DNA of 64,000 nt from Actinomucor elegans (taxonomy: Eukaryota > Mucoromycota > Mucoromycetes > Mucorales > Mucoraceae): contig JAMSLZ010000009.1 in the NCBI GenBank assembly GCA_026027325.1, positions 620,001 to 684,000 of the forward strand, written 5' to 3'. The notes beneath the pieces are model-generated. The model did no database searches and was not told the DNA's origin. It was given only the letters and a program-made list of their open reading frames with translations. Position numbers and translations under genes: made by a program. This document shows positions 1 through 11,605 of this stretch, piece by piece. Each line of letters begins with the position of its first letter. Position 1 is the stretch's first letter.

Positions 1-1729
1 CTGGATTTTGGTCATTAAATGGAAAAGGATTCATAATTTTATATTGTTTGATGCGTGGATCTCTCGGTCCCAGTCACATATCGTTTTTGAATAGTACTCC
101 GTATGCATAACGAACTGTTGAGACTATTAGAATTTTTAACAGAGAGCATGTTCTGGTACATAACTCCTTTCTTTGTTTTATTTTGGAAACTTTTGTACTG
201 GTGAGTACCCAGTGCCTTAGGAACTTTGAATATATCACACTTTTCAAAATCAAAAATATCTTGACATGCCTGTACTAAGTCAATTGGGAAATATGAAAAC
301 AATAAAAAGGAGGAAATAAAAATCACCTAATTATCCACGTTTCATATAGATAATCTCCAGATTTCTCGATCAGTCTCTATTTAATCCTTCATCTGACGAG
401 CATGGATAATGACTGCATCTGTTGGAATGATTATTGAAGAATATATTTTGATATACAAACTTGATTTCTGGGCGAAATTTTGGATAGACAACATTTATCG
501 TATCCGAAAGTTTCTTTTATCATGAGCAATCTTTAGAATATGTATATACTCTCTAGATTAACCATTCATAAGGGAATGATTGGGTTTGTCTAACGAAGTT
601 GGGAATATTTTATATGTATAATAGATAATATATCTTTTAATAAAGACCGTGCATATTTAAAACACACATCTAATGACTCGAGAAAGATAAGCTGTTTTAA
701 TTTTATGTTATCTATAATCATTTGAGCTCAGTATACGGAACAATGAGAACAAATCCCATCATAAGATGCCTGTTTTATACTTGAAATGGCGTTTTTTTTT
801 ACTATTTCACAAACTCCACTGAGCCGACTGGCGGCTTCTAAATAGAATTTTATACTTACAAGGTCAGCCATACGAGTGATCATCAATAGATGCGTAGGAT
901 GCACGCGTAGAACTTGATTGCAACCCATCTTGATCTAGTATTACTGTGATCCAGCAATGCGGTTGGAATCAAAATCACACATACTATATAGAAAGGTTCG
1001 CTACAGAAATAGTGCGCATGATCAATTAGATGGTAAATGGCGGTATATCTTGAGCTAAAAAGATGGGGTTTCGCCAGTTTATTAATGATAACAGTTTGTG
1101 CACTTTTTGTCATAATAATGAGCTCAGAGAGAGACCCCCATCCGAAACTGGTGCTAGTTCTTGAAATGATTAGTCCAGTTGTACAGACCAAGAGATTGGC
1201 TTATATTACTACTTGTATCATAATTAATAATGCTACAGTTACTGACGCAAAACACCTTTACAGTATATATGAAAAAGCGATCTACAGTTTAGCTCGTCGA
1301 TCTGTCCCCACAGTCGCCTCTTTTTTTTTGCTACCGTGGTACATTTAATCTGGCAGAAACTAACTGAGCTAGCCTATCACTATTACATCACTATGTAAAC
1401 TCAAGTTTTTTTTTTTTTTGCATACTTTTGAATTTTGCATTTTATGGAAGTGTAGTAGTCATGTTCGTAGCTTAACCACAACTTGATCATAAATTGGATC
1501 TCATTCTGTTCTGGGGTACAAAGTTTGCGCACTTGCAATTCTTTGAGTAAGCGCTCTATGTCAAATTCCAGATCTCGGCCATTTTTTATCCGACGATCTG
1601 TGCCGAATGAGTTGCTAGAGTAATCAAAGCACTGTCCAAGTACCCATTTTTTAGTTCATTGGCAAACACTCGACCAATATTAAAGAGGGTCGGTAGAGTC
1701 GTAAATATCTTATTATCTTAAGTAAAATG

Positions 1730-1764
<35 letters not shown>

Positions 1765-2245
1765 GGCTGGCCGGATTACAGAAACAGCCAGCAAGGCCCG
1801 AGTTTTGTTTTCTGCAACTACAAAATGACGCGTAAAGTTTCATGAGAATAGACTCTATTATCAGCAAGGAAAGCAAGTTGAAACAAGAATCCAGCGTTAT
1901 GATTCGCGTATTATATCATGTTAAGCGCTAAATAGCAAGGGTTAGGTGAGAATGAGTCTAAAAAGACTTTCGGACCTTATCCCAGATGCTTCTTTTAACC
2001 CAACAAACAAACTGTACGTCAGAGTTAAGTGATCTTCTAGATATACTATTAAACGCATCTGATACCAAAATGTTTAAAGTAAACCTCACAAAGTGATGTG
2101 ATGATCAGCCCAGCTCCGCACTACAGATCTCTTTTAGAACTACTCTTTGTACGGGGCCAAATGAATAAACACTAGGGATTCTTTATTAAGTTCAACTTTC
2201 TTTCTTTTCCTTTCTTTTTTCTCTGCTATATACATCTACCACAGC
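1..2245. other. Gene-poor left end
   Basis: No gene is recognised in this stretch. Open frames of up to about 100 codons exist on both strands (for example 883-1191 minus and 1037-1348 plus), but they overlap each other, show no domain and no convincing splice extension. The region has a (TA)n microsatellite around 1736-1760, a T tract near 1406, and at 58-83 a fragment resembling the dispersed GATC-rich repeat seen elsewhere in the window. A pyrimidine-rich stretch at about 2197-2225 precedes the first gene and may be part of its promoter or leader. Confidence 0.6.
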
Positions 2246-3648
2246 ATGCCACCTTTCACATACCCAAGTTTTGAAGCAATAGAGGCCAAAGAATGGGCAT
2301 CCAACACTGTCAGCACCATCCTGACAGATGTTTCGCCCGTATCATTTGAGCCGGATTTCTCGCATTGCTGTCCCCCTTTCCCGCTCAAAGTAACTACTAC
2401 TATCCCAGAAGACATAACACCACGACGCACCAAAAGCAGCAGCAATCTGAGACGTTCATTCTCATTCTTTGAAGGGTTCAGTCCACAGCTTCAACAGGTG
2501 AAAGCAGCTAGGAACTCGCGTAGATCACAAAGCACCTTCTTGCCAAACCCAATAGCCGCCAATTGCACAGGAACAACGCAATCTGCACCTACTACTCCAA
2601 CAAACCAAGGTAAACCATCACCGCTTCCTTCTTTATCCAGTCGTATCCGACATACTTGGTACATGGATCGTGCATCTGTTGGACAGTTATTTCTAAAGGC
2701 TAGCCATCATAAGAGGTCAAACAAAGAGTTAAAAGGGATTGTCATCTGGAAGAGTAAACGAGCTGAATACGCGGTGAATCCTCCTCGATCATTAGAATTC
2801 AAGGTACTTGTAAGTGAGACAATTAAGATATGGAATCTAATCACTATTGATAGTTGAAGCCTTTTACAAAGAGATCAGCTCAGCTTTTCAGGTTTATCAT
2901 GGCTGAACTACTCACAACTGAAGAAACCTATTTGAACCATTTAATGACCGTCAAGAATGTAAGTAATACTCTATCGTATGTAAAGCTGCTGCAGATTATA
3001 TCTAATCTATAAAGTCTAGTTTTATATGGACCCTTTGATGGAAGCAGCAACCACCACTAGCAAAAGATCATCCCTAGTTAATCAAAAGGATGTTGAGATC
3101 ATTTTTGCTTTTATCCCCCAATTGATTCTACTGTCGACTGAACTCGTGGAACGTTTGCATGAAACAATTCTTCCATGCCTTGAAGACGATAGTAAAAGAA
3201 GCCAGGTTTCAATAGGAAAGATTTTTTGTGATCTTGAATCATACTTTGAAGTTTATATTTCTTATTCTATAAACTTTGCAAAGTCAAGAAAGTATCTAGA
3301 AAAGGCTAGTTCAAATATAGTGTATCGCCAATTGGTTCAGGTAACGCGTCTTTATGTAGATATACGCGTCGTTATATACTCATATGCTCTATAGGACAGT
3401 ATGAGGCGAAAAGAAACAAATAGAATGGTTTTAGCGGACTATATGATTGCACCTATTCAAAGAATCACGCGCTATTGCCTTTTGTTAACAGGTAAGCCGA
3501 CTGCCCTCTTCCTTATATATTATTTGCTTACACTTTTCAAATAGATCTTCAAAAACATTCGAGTAAATCCCATCCAGACTATGAAAATCTTCAAAAAACG
3601 CTTATCAGTTTATCGGCTCTTGCCTTTGCTATGAATACTGTTCAGTGA
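2246..3648 (+). CDS. Rho guanine-nucleotide exchange factor (DH domain), five exons
   Basis: Predicted to activate a Rho/Rac/Cdc42 GTPase by GDP release, acting in polarity and cytoskeleton control. Proposed exons are 2246-2809, 2884-2958, 3020-3340, 3395-3491 and 3545-3648, giving 386 aa; all introns have GT-AG ends and phases agree. The first about 190 residues are low-complexity, rich in Ser/Thr/Pro. The DH domain starts at MAELLTTEETYLNHL (conserved region 1) and includes DYMIAPIQRITRYCLLLTDL, the diagnostic RhoGEF conserved helix. The protein ends at the last DH helix (AFAMNTVQ), so no PH domain follows, which is unusual because DH-PH tandems are the norm. The first splice site could use the alternative donor at 2804. 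The family assignment is secure; the target GTPase cannot be told. Confidence 0.88.
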
Positions 3649-3857
3649 ATCTATCTATATGTAAATGCCCATTCCCTCTGTATATATCCTTATCTTTATG
3701 TATATCTGCCTCTTCCCCTCCTTTTTTTTTTAATTATGTGTGTAACTTGAATGGCCTATAAAACGAATAAATACTGCTGCATCAGCTTCTTAAAACGTTA
3801 GCTCAGTTCCCAGACGTAGTTTAATTCCCTTTTCTTTCCCCTTTATACGCTTTTTAT

Positions 3858-5499
3858 ATGGACTTGACATATCAACAGGTACAGAATGATCCCGTCATCG
3901 ATTACACTGATGGCCAAAAGGCACCCTCTCTTGAAACTGATTCTTCTATAACGATAAGAAACAATAAAAAGGAACTTGTGTTTATTGATTTAAAACAGCC
4001 TTTTGATCATGTCTATCGCCCTGGAGAAAAACTTCATGGTAAGCCACCTAAGAAACTAACTTGTACCCGTATTAAGATTATCTGTAGGAAACATCAGGGT
4101 AGATCCAATCTTGCTATCAACCACCAGGAATCATCAGCAAGCCATAAGGATCGATATTCATTTAGCTTGTTCGTTTCATTTATCACAAAGCAGTAAACTA
4201 AACCTACAAGATACTGATGGACACAAGAAGAAGCAAAGTGTATTTAAAGTTACTATGAGTCCCGTTTGGATCCTACCAGAAGACAGCCATGAAACTTCGT
4301 TTTCTTTCATGATACCGCTGGATCTCCCTGCTTATAATGCAGATGATGAGGTATATAACGGTTAGTTTATCAAATCCTCCATCTAACTTTGTAAGCAGTC
4401 TATAGGCGGAAAAATCGAATACAAAGTCAAGGCGATCTACGAAATGACTAATTTGCCCCCATCCATATACCCCAAAGCCTCAGCTTCTATTCTCATCAGC
4501 GCCCAAATATCAACAGCAGATCCTCTTTACACAACACCCATGCAAAGCGAGAAAGAAATGCTAATGACCATACCACGCGATATTGCATTACGCAACGCCA
4601 CAACTCTACGCAAAGGTGGAAATGGCTTAGTGTCTGCAGTTCTTTGCATCCCCCATTCCTGTTTCCTACCTGGTGATAGCATCCCCTTTTCTTTGACAGT
4701 ACATCATATTGCGCCCATCAAACAATCTGAAGGCATCCACATCTTACTTGAGCGCGTCACAACCATTACTACCCCTTCGGAAGAAAAGCGCGACACAACG
4801 ATGGTTCAGCGTGTTATATTGCCTTTGTTATGCAATCTGGACGATCATTCGGCCAGTGTTCACAGTCAACAACAACTTAAAGTGCCCACGAATGTCTCAC
4901 CCACCGTTGAAACCAACAAGATGATCCCACTATCAGTTCATTATCGCATCAAGGCATTGATCAACATGGACATGCAGCAGTTGATAGAGGATGTGCCCCA
5001 GCGCAAACGCGATCGCGCCTATACCATGATGACCAAGATGATGATGCTGGATGCTGCAAGTAGGCTGGCTTTTTTCTATAATACCACAATAGAATTAGAT
5101 CTACCTATTACGATTGGCACTACGCACGAGGTGATAGCACCACCACAGGATCAACAGCGTCGATTATTACATCCTTTACAGGTTTTGCCTCGACCTTCCT
5201 CGTGCTTAATGATCAAGTCGCCCGATCAATATACTAGTACGAATCAGCGTCCGTTATCCGCTAATGGTGGGATGGGTCGACTGTATAGTGATCCCTCGTG
5301 GAATAAGACCAGTTTAGTCTATCAAGAGCAGCAAGGTGATGTCAAGAGTAGAACCTTTTCTTCGACCTATTTCTCGCATGTGCCGCCGCCGTCTCTATTG
5401 GATGATTACGATAGACCACCTTCTGCTCCACCATTAACAGAGTTGCTTGATCATCATCATCACCATCATCACATTATATCCCCTCCACCTTATATTTAA
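3858..5499 (+). CDS. Alpha-arrestin (ART-type) with C-terminal PPPY motif
   Basis: Alpha-arrestins are adaptors that bring the Rsp5/NEDD4 ubiquitin ligase to plasma-membrane transporters and so drive endocytosis. Exons 3858-4038, 4088-4360 and 4406-5499 join in phase (phase-1 introns) to 515 aa. The N-terminal arrestin fold shows the typical strand pattern (FDHVYRPGEKLHGNI and WILPEDSHETSFSFMIPLDLPAY), followed by the C-terminal arrestin half starting near LRKGGNGLVSAVLCIPHSCFLPGD. The tail is disordered and ends with seven consecutive His residues and SPPPYI, a PPxY motif that WW-domain ligases recognise. It lies 209 bp after the RhoGEF on the same strand and is convergent with the Mga2-like gene, 65 bp away. 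Function is by family; the cargo is unknown. Confidence 0.88.
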
Positions 5500-5564
5500 T
5501 AGTAGTAGTGATTACATCTGATTTATTATGATAATATACATTTGATTATTTGGGATGCAAGGGC

Positions 5565-7994
5565 TTAGTTAGTATGTGAGGAATGATTGTTATTGTTGGA
5601 TGATGAGGATTCAGCTTTGATCATAAGCTTTGATAATGAAGATTCTTTTGTAGAAACATTGGTTGACGATGATTCAAATGGTATTGTGTTGTTCCCTTGA
5701 ACAATTCGCATAGCAATCTTTCTTGCGTCCTCCACAATACCTGTCATCTTCATACCCACTACCTGTAATGCTAGTTCCATCAAAGCACGGTCTGTTTCAA
5801 CAAGATAGGTAAATACCATCATTTTGTCAGTAGTTGAAGGCGACTCTTTAAATGATACAACTACAGCACCAGGCTGAGTTGCTGGAGGCAAGGTGCAGAT
5901 CAACGTATTGGGTGACCAGTATTGAATGTTGGTAGCTGGACTATCGCCAAACATCACAGTCATGCCAGGTTGAAAATTAGTTCCTAGGATGGTGATTTCA
6001 ATGCCCCCACTTGTAGGCGCTTCGTTTGGAATCAGACGTTTCATTGTAGGCGGTGATTGCGCTAAAGGCGCAATTCTGTTATTATTGTCTATATTGGTGT
6101 TGGTTAGTGCATACAAGTACTGCTGGTGTTGCTGTTGCTGTTGTTGCTGGTGTTGCTGTTGCTGTTGCTGCTGTTGCTGCTGCTGCTGTTGTTGCTGCTG
6201 CATCGCATTATTTGTTAACATGGATTTCAAGACTGATTTCAAGTCAGCCATCTCTGACGCTGTAGAGGATGAAGAAGAAGGTGGAAACTGATTAACAAAA
6301 GATGTTGGCGATGGCTCTGTCTTGATATTATTATTATTATTGTTATTGCTGCTAAAGGGTAATGATGATTTGATCCAACTTAGAGTAGGTATTCTCGGCT
6401 CTGGTAAAACCTCACTTTCCGCACGTCGTCTTTTCGATCCAGCTTTAATTTTGTTGGACTTATGATCGTCTGTTATCATGATTGGTGGTGAAATGCCTTC
6501 TGCAACCTTTTTCCCTGTATGATCCAGCATTTCAAAGTAGATACTAAACTGGCTGTTAGAGTTCAACACATATCTCATAAGCAATTACATACCAAAATCC
6601 TAATTTTTCATTGTGATGTCGACAATAACAAGTAATGCGAGTAGGCAAGATAGTGTCTCCAGCACTGAAATCGACTAGCTCTGAACAATTAAATAGCAGA
6701 ATACGTTGTTCATCAGCCGCAAGTGAAGAGTCATCATCTGTTCTTTCATCCTCTGTATCATCTCCATTGTTTTGTTGCTGTTTTCTTCTTTGAGATCTTT
6801 TGCGCTACGTTTCAGGGTAAGAAACTAGGCATACACAAAATAAAAACTGCTTACCTCTCTCTGGATGCAGCTATAGCACGTAATTACTTTCTTTGAAGGA
6901 TCGCTTGCACATAAAACTCGAGCTTGTAGATATAACAGCTTCTCATGTTTGACAGGATCAGAAATACTGCTTGCAGTCTTTTTAGTTTGTCTTTTGTCAC
7001 CATATGCTCGGGTAACTTGAGATGAGACCACCATTGAGCTTTATCGCCACCATCTGTCACTAGCTGTATGCATAGTTTAATCTGCGTTTCGACACGGGAT
7101 TTGGCGCCAGATTGAGCTACACCAAGCACTCTAATTTGAAGTCTAGTAGACGTTATCAGATGAAATGCATTTACTATAGAAACTGTATCAGTAGTTACCC
7201 TGTTTCGGATGGCTCTTGTTTAAACCGCAACATGGAATCAAACTCCATAGACGAAGACGGCATTGGCGAGGATACAGGTGAAGCAGTAGGTGCATTACTA
7301 AATGAAAGAACATTAGTCGCGTTCGTTTCTCAAAGAAAAGCTTTTCGAAATTGCTTTTTTTTTCTTTTTTTCTTTTCTTTTTTTTTTACAATGAACTCAG
7401 GAAAGGAACTGGATGATTGGCAATGTACTCGGAAAAGCTTCGAGCAATATTGGGAAATGCAGGAAACAGATTGTTGTGTGTGACATTTGAAATAAACTAT
7501 TTGGCATTGTTAGATATTATAAACGTAGTATAAAAAATACTTACATTATTTAAACCGGCCCAGAAAGAAGGTGGTTGCTCTCCTACTGAACTAGTAATGG
7601 CATTTTGAAAGGACTCCATCGTTGTGGCAATAGAATGTGCCAGCGTGCTGGTAGAGGCTCCCATGTTTTTGTCATTATTGTTCTCAGGCAAAGAAGTTTC
7701 AGGTTTCAGGAACTGGTTTTGGTACAAAGAGTTAGATTGTTGTTGCTGCTGTTGCTGTTGTTGCTGCTGCATGAAATATAAAGGATTCTCATTTGCAATT
7801 TGATCAAGATTATAGAAAAAAGAAGGGTCCATGAAGTGCTGCTGTTGTGTAGAGGAAGGTTGGGCAAAGTCTTTAAACTGCTCAGAAGCTTGGTCATTAT
7901 TGATAGATGTATCTGTCATATTCCCACTTGAGTGCGCTGATTCATCAGCAGATAGTGCAGGCAAATCCAAGCGCTTTATCTCATCCTTAGACAT
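5565..7994 (-). pseudogene. Mga2/Spt23-like IPT-domain transcription factor with one-base frameshift
   Basis: Homologue of the N-terminal half of yeast Mga2/Spt23, membrane-tethered activators of fatty-acid desaturase genes. Exons (high to low): 7994-7545, 7496-7390, 7297-7199, 7142-6855, 6804-6593, 6552-5565. Diagnostic motifs are GAKSRVETQIKLC, LPEHMVTKDKLK, LYLQARVLCASDPSKK, ITCYCRHHNEKLGF and an IPT/TIG domain (PTMKRLIPNEAPTSGG onward), then RALMELALQVVGMK. Poly-Q runs, a poly-Asn run and a KRRR nuclear-localisation-like patch are present. In exon 4 the frame breaks at a T5 run on the plus strand (6979-6983): as written, translation stops at 6884 after about 304 aa, while one more base gives a continuous product of about 714 aa. 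It may be a sequencing error, a null allele or recoding. The last intron is only 40 nt. Ankyrin repeats and the membrane anchor of Mga2 are absent. I label it pseudogene only because of the break. Confidence 0.75.
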
Positions 7995-9631
7995 ATCTAG
8001 ATATCTATTTTAAAAAAAAAAGAAAGAGAAAAAAAAAATAGCTTAAACGTAACCAAAGAAAAAGGATATTATCACACTGGCCAATCAAACACATTAGATA
8101 TGAAAGATCATGATGGCCTTAGTAATTACTGTTCAGAGTATCCCATCTAAGGATCCTAATAAGCATAATAGCTAGCTTTAAAACGTAGAAAAGTCTTTAG
8201 TGTAAGGTACCGAATGGATATGTTTTTATTGTCTTTCAAGTACAAATCGCATAACAAACTTTCAGTTCGATATATTAATATATGTCTGTATCGATTTCAT
8301 TGGATAGCTGTATTTGAATATCGTCCTCCCCTCTCCCCTTGACACTTGATAGACATTATTTGCTTTACGAAGCTACACGTATTCCAACATTGCAACATGA
8401 CGCATTTTTTTGAAAATCAGTAACTTTATATTAATAAATGTTTTCTTATTAGTGCATATATTTATAGAGTCATTGTATGCATTATGCATATGTTATATAA
8501 CTCCGATATAGTCTCGCTTTTTAACTCTAAACTGAAGAAGTTGCTATTGAAAAGAGAATCAAATTAGTTACAAAATGTACCACGACAATATTCGATTTGA
8601 GTCAATTTTATTTTGGCTCCTGAATCTCGAAAGTAATTTATATGAGTAACGAATTTGAAAATTGACATGACACGTTATTTAATCTCAGGAACTTGGTCGA
8701 TCTCGGTGAAATGTCACATTTAGTTAATATACTATGGCCTACGCTCAGGATGGACGGTTGAGTAACTGAATCATTATCAATACAATTTATTTGTCAATAG
8801 TTGATTGTAAAATAGTGTAAATGGATCTAGTAATATATATATATATATACTCTCATTCGATCTTAGTTTAAATATGAGACCGACAGGTTACTCGTATTCA
8901 GTGGATTGTTATATTTGCTAAATCCTTTTGGATTACTGAGAGGTCTATCAATACCATCACAGATTAGTATTCATGTTAGTGCATGATGAGCTGTAGAGGA
9001 ACATCTGTACAATCAAAGGTTCTGGAGACAACCAATCTCAGAAATACTTATTGATTTTAACTAGATTCTTGTGTCTTATTAGCATTGCCACACCTTTTGA
9101 ATACAATGTAAATCGTAGTAAATCATAGATAACGGACGGTATGTACAAATTGTGTGTACAATAAATCTCGTAAATATTATATTTCTTTGGCGCTGGGTTG
9201 CCTTATTTTGTAGCCAAGTGAGTGTTATATACGAACAGATGCAGTAATTTATTTTAAATGTAAAGCATTTGTTAAATGCGAAATTGGATAAGGATCGGTT
9301 AAGAAATCTGTCAAGCTTTATCATAATCGATGGCTTACATAAAACGTATGTAATTTAACAGGAATCCTTAAATATAATATATTTATTGTATTTCCGTTAC
9401 ATAAATTCCAATCGAAGTTGTAGTTTATTCTGAAGATGTACTAGTCATTAGATGCGACATGAAATTGGTATTAGTAGAGTTGTTGAGGCTAGCGCAAGAT
9501 GCGGCAATTTTTGTTAGTATTACCTTAAGCTCAGATTTCTAAAATCAGAAATTTTGTTACAGAGTGTGTGAGTCGGCACTTTCAAACTACTGCTACATTT
9601 TATTTTACATATATGGATAAATAGTAGGGTA

Positions 9632-9920
9632 CCCAGATTTTGTAGTGGAACAAACAATATTTCTGTGCAGTAATGCTGACGCTGTTATGATCGGCCTGAT
9701 TGTTTAGTAAAGTATATTCATCTTGGTGACTCTATTGAACCGCTAACTCTATTATTTCTTCAAGGTGAAATACAAGATTTTCGTTTTAACAGAGATTTTT
9801 TTTATCCATTTTGGTTTATTAAGCAGTCTTCTGATTAGATGTGTAGGTTGGGTTTATACATTTCAGAAAAAGGTGTCATTTTAGGCGATTCTATTTTCTT
9901 GTTCCACTACAAAATCAGGA
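9632..9920. mobile_element. Candidate MITE with 22-bp terminal inverted repeats and TA flanks
   Basis: The left end (9632-9653) and the reverse complement of the right end (9899-9920) share GATTTTGTAGTGGAACAA exactly and match at 20 of 22 positions overall. Each end is flanked by TA (9630-9631 and 9921-9922), the target-site duplication of Tc1/mariner elements. The interior of about 245 bp has no coding capacity. The size, inverted repeats and TA duplication fit a non-autonomous Tc1/mariner-type MITE. No transposase is visible in the window. Confidence 0.62.
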
Positions 9921-11510
9921 TACTTTACTATAGTATACAGTGTAGGAAGAGGTGGGCCGATTATGGCTTAATGTCTCATCGGAGTAGTATTATTGTTTAC
10001 AAATGAACTAATGCACTTCATAGAATCATTGTTAAAAAACAGTACTTTCAGTATGTTTTACTTTAATGACCAGTTACAATGCCTTTCGACCGGTTTTGGT
10101 ACGATGGGTTTAATACGTGGTATGTGCTCAAAAGGTATTGCATCATCTACTAGAAACTTTTTTTTAACTACAGTACATTTAATATATTTTACTCATCAAA
10201 GGCTAAATATAAATGGTATACATTCGACACAACATGGAACAAATGATCTATAGATTTCACGATCGATCCTGGTAAAAGCCCACATCGGACGAAAGACTCA
10301 AACTCAGAAATATCTGCTACTTTTGATAAGATTCAATTCGGCCTCAATACCTTGAACATACTGTTCATATTTGTTGGTTTATCTCTTTTATGAGCTAAAT
10401 GTTTCTTTTTTACTAAATCAAAAAGTGGCATTTGCGAGAAACCTAGAGGTTTGAAATCAAAGGCCGATTGCAATATGATAGTGGTGATAAACGTTGAAAT
10501 ATTAATGGATAAGCATCATTAAGCAATAGAAAGATGATTCCAAATATATTTGCTTTTTTTTTTTACATTTTGAATTATATAGATGCAATAGTTAACGAGC
10601 TGTAAGAATGATAGACTATATACTTTCCAGTATAAGATAGTACTTCTTTTAAATGTCTTTTATACGTGATGCATGCCCTTTTGACTTGACTGAAGATGTA
10701 TTTGTATAATTGCAAATCAAAGTGGAACTATCATGCGCCGTTTAAAGCTTGATTTGCAATTACCTTTATTTAGATTATAGTAAGGTGTTTGTACTACAAT
10801 TCACCAAGCGGCGTTTATCCGAGTATAATATTTGCAGCAAATGTAAAGTTTAGGTTTGTTAATACCGATTTATAATGATAATCTTTAATACACAAATATA
10901 TATGAAACGTGTAGGCATCAATACGAACGTTGTACAGTAGTGATGTTTTATCAGAATCATTTTTAATGGAAAACTATGATTTCAGAGCGTTAGAATAATA
11001 AAAGAAAACGTCAGCTCAACACTAATACCTTTTGCCTCGAGTTGTACAAGCACAATCGAAGGTATAACTGATCAAATTTTTGACCTCCAATCTTCATTGA
11101 CTATTTAAAGTATCCTTTCACAAATGAAAACTGTAGCGAGCAATGTAACAGGTTTTGGAATGTTGAGAATGTGTTGCTGTTTCCATGTCATACTTTAAAA
11201 ACACCTTGGAATATGCTAATGTTGTTGTAGAAAATGCTAGATAGAGAAATAAATAGGTTTACAATTAGATTAAGCGTATTATAAATACTGCTCTAATAGT
11301 TATTCCATACTCTTTCAGATAAAAAAATGGCACATGAGCTAGTTAGTGTGATACAAGGCCCAATCAAATGAACGTGTTTTTGATTAAATCGGAATATAGG
11401 TTAATCCGCCGGAGAATCTGGAGCTGAACTTATCTCAACGCGTAGATATTTGGGTTTTCTTTAGCTTTTCCGGGATACCTTGTTCCACTAACAGAGGTCA
11501 ATCAGCATCA

Positions 11511-11520
11511 CATATAAATA
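11511..11520 (+). promoter_or_regulatory. TATA box of the P450 fusion gene
   Basis: CATATAAATA lies 95 bp before the ATG at 11606, followed by a pyrimidine-rich stretch (11529-11560), a normal fungal core-promoter layout. Confidence 0.55.
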
Positions 11521-11605
11521 GCTTGATTTTATTACTTCTTTTCTTTTTATTTCCATCCACTGTACACTCATTTATCTTGTTTTCTAACATTTATCAAAAA
11601 GTACA

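Larger units (their letters stand above)
7995..11605. other. Gene-poor region with small mobile element and repeat fragments
   Basis: No gene is recognised. The short frames present (for example 9993-10253 plus, 9079-9324 minus) have no recognisable domain. The region holds a candidate MITE (9632-9920, described separately), fragments of the dispersed GATC-rich repeat at about 8691-8720 and 10251-10289, a (TA)n run near 8834-8850, and the promoter of the P450 fusion at its right end. Confidence 0.6.

Noticed and set aside
728..928. Minus ORF MGCNQVLRVHPTHLLMITRMADL...
   Set aside because: Loosely resembles retroelement fragments but no supporting motif, splice site or repeat boundary was found.
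5989..6291. Cysteine-rich ORF (CWCCCCCCC...)
   Set aside because: It is the antisense reading of the poly-Q/poly-H region of the Mga2-like gene.
9993..10253. 86-codon ORF
   Set aside because: Low complexity, no domain, sits next to a dispersed-repeat fragment; chance ORF in AT-rich DNA.
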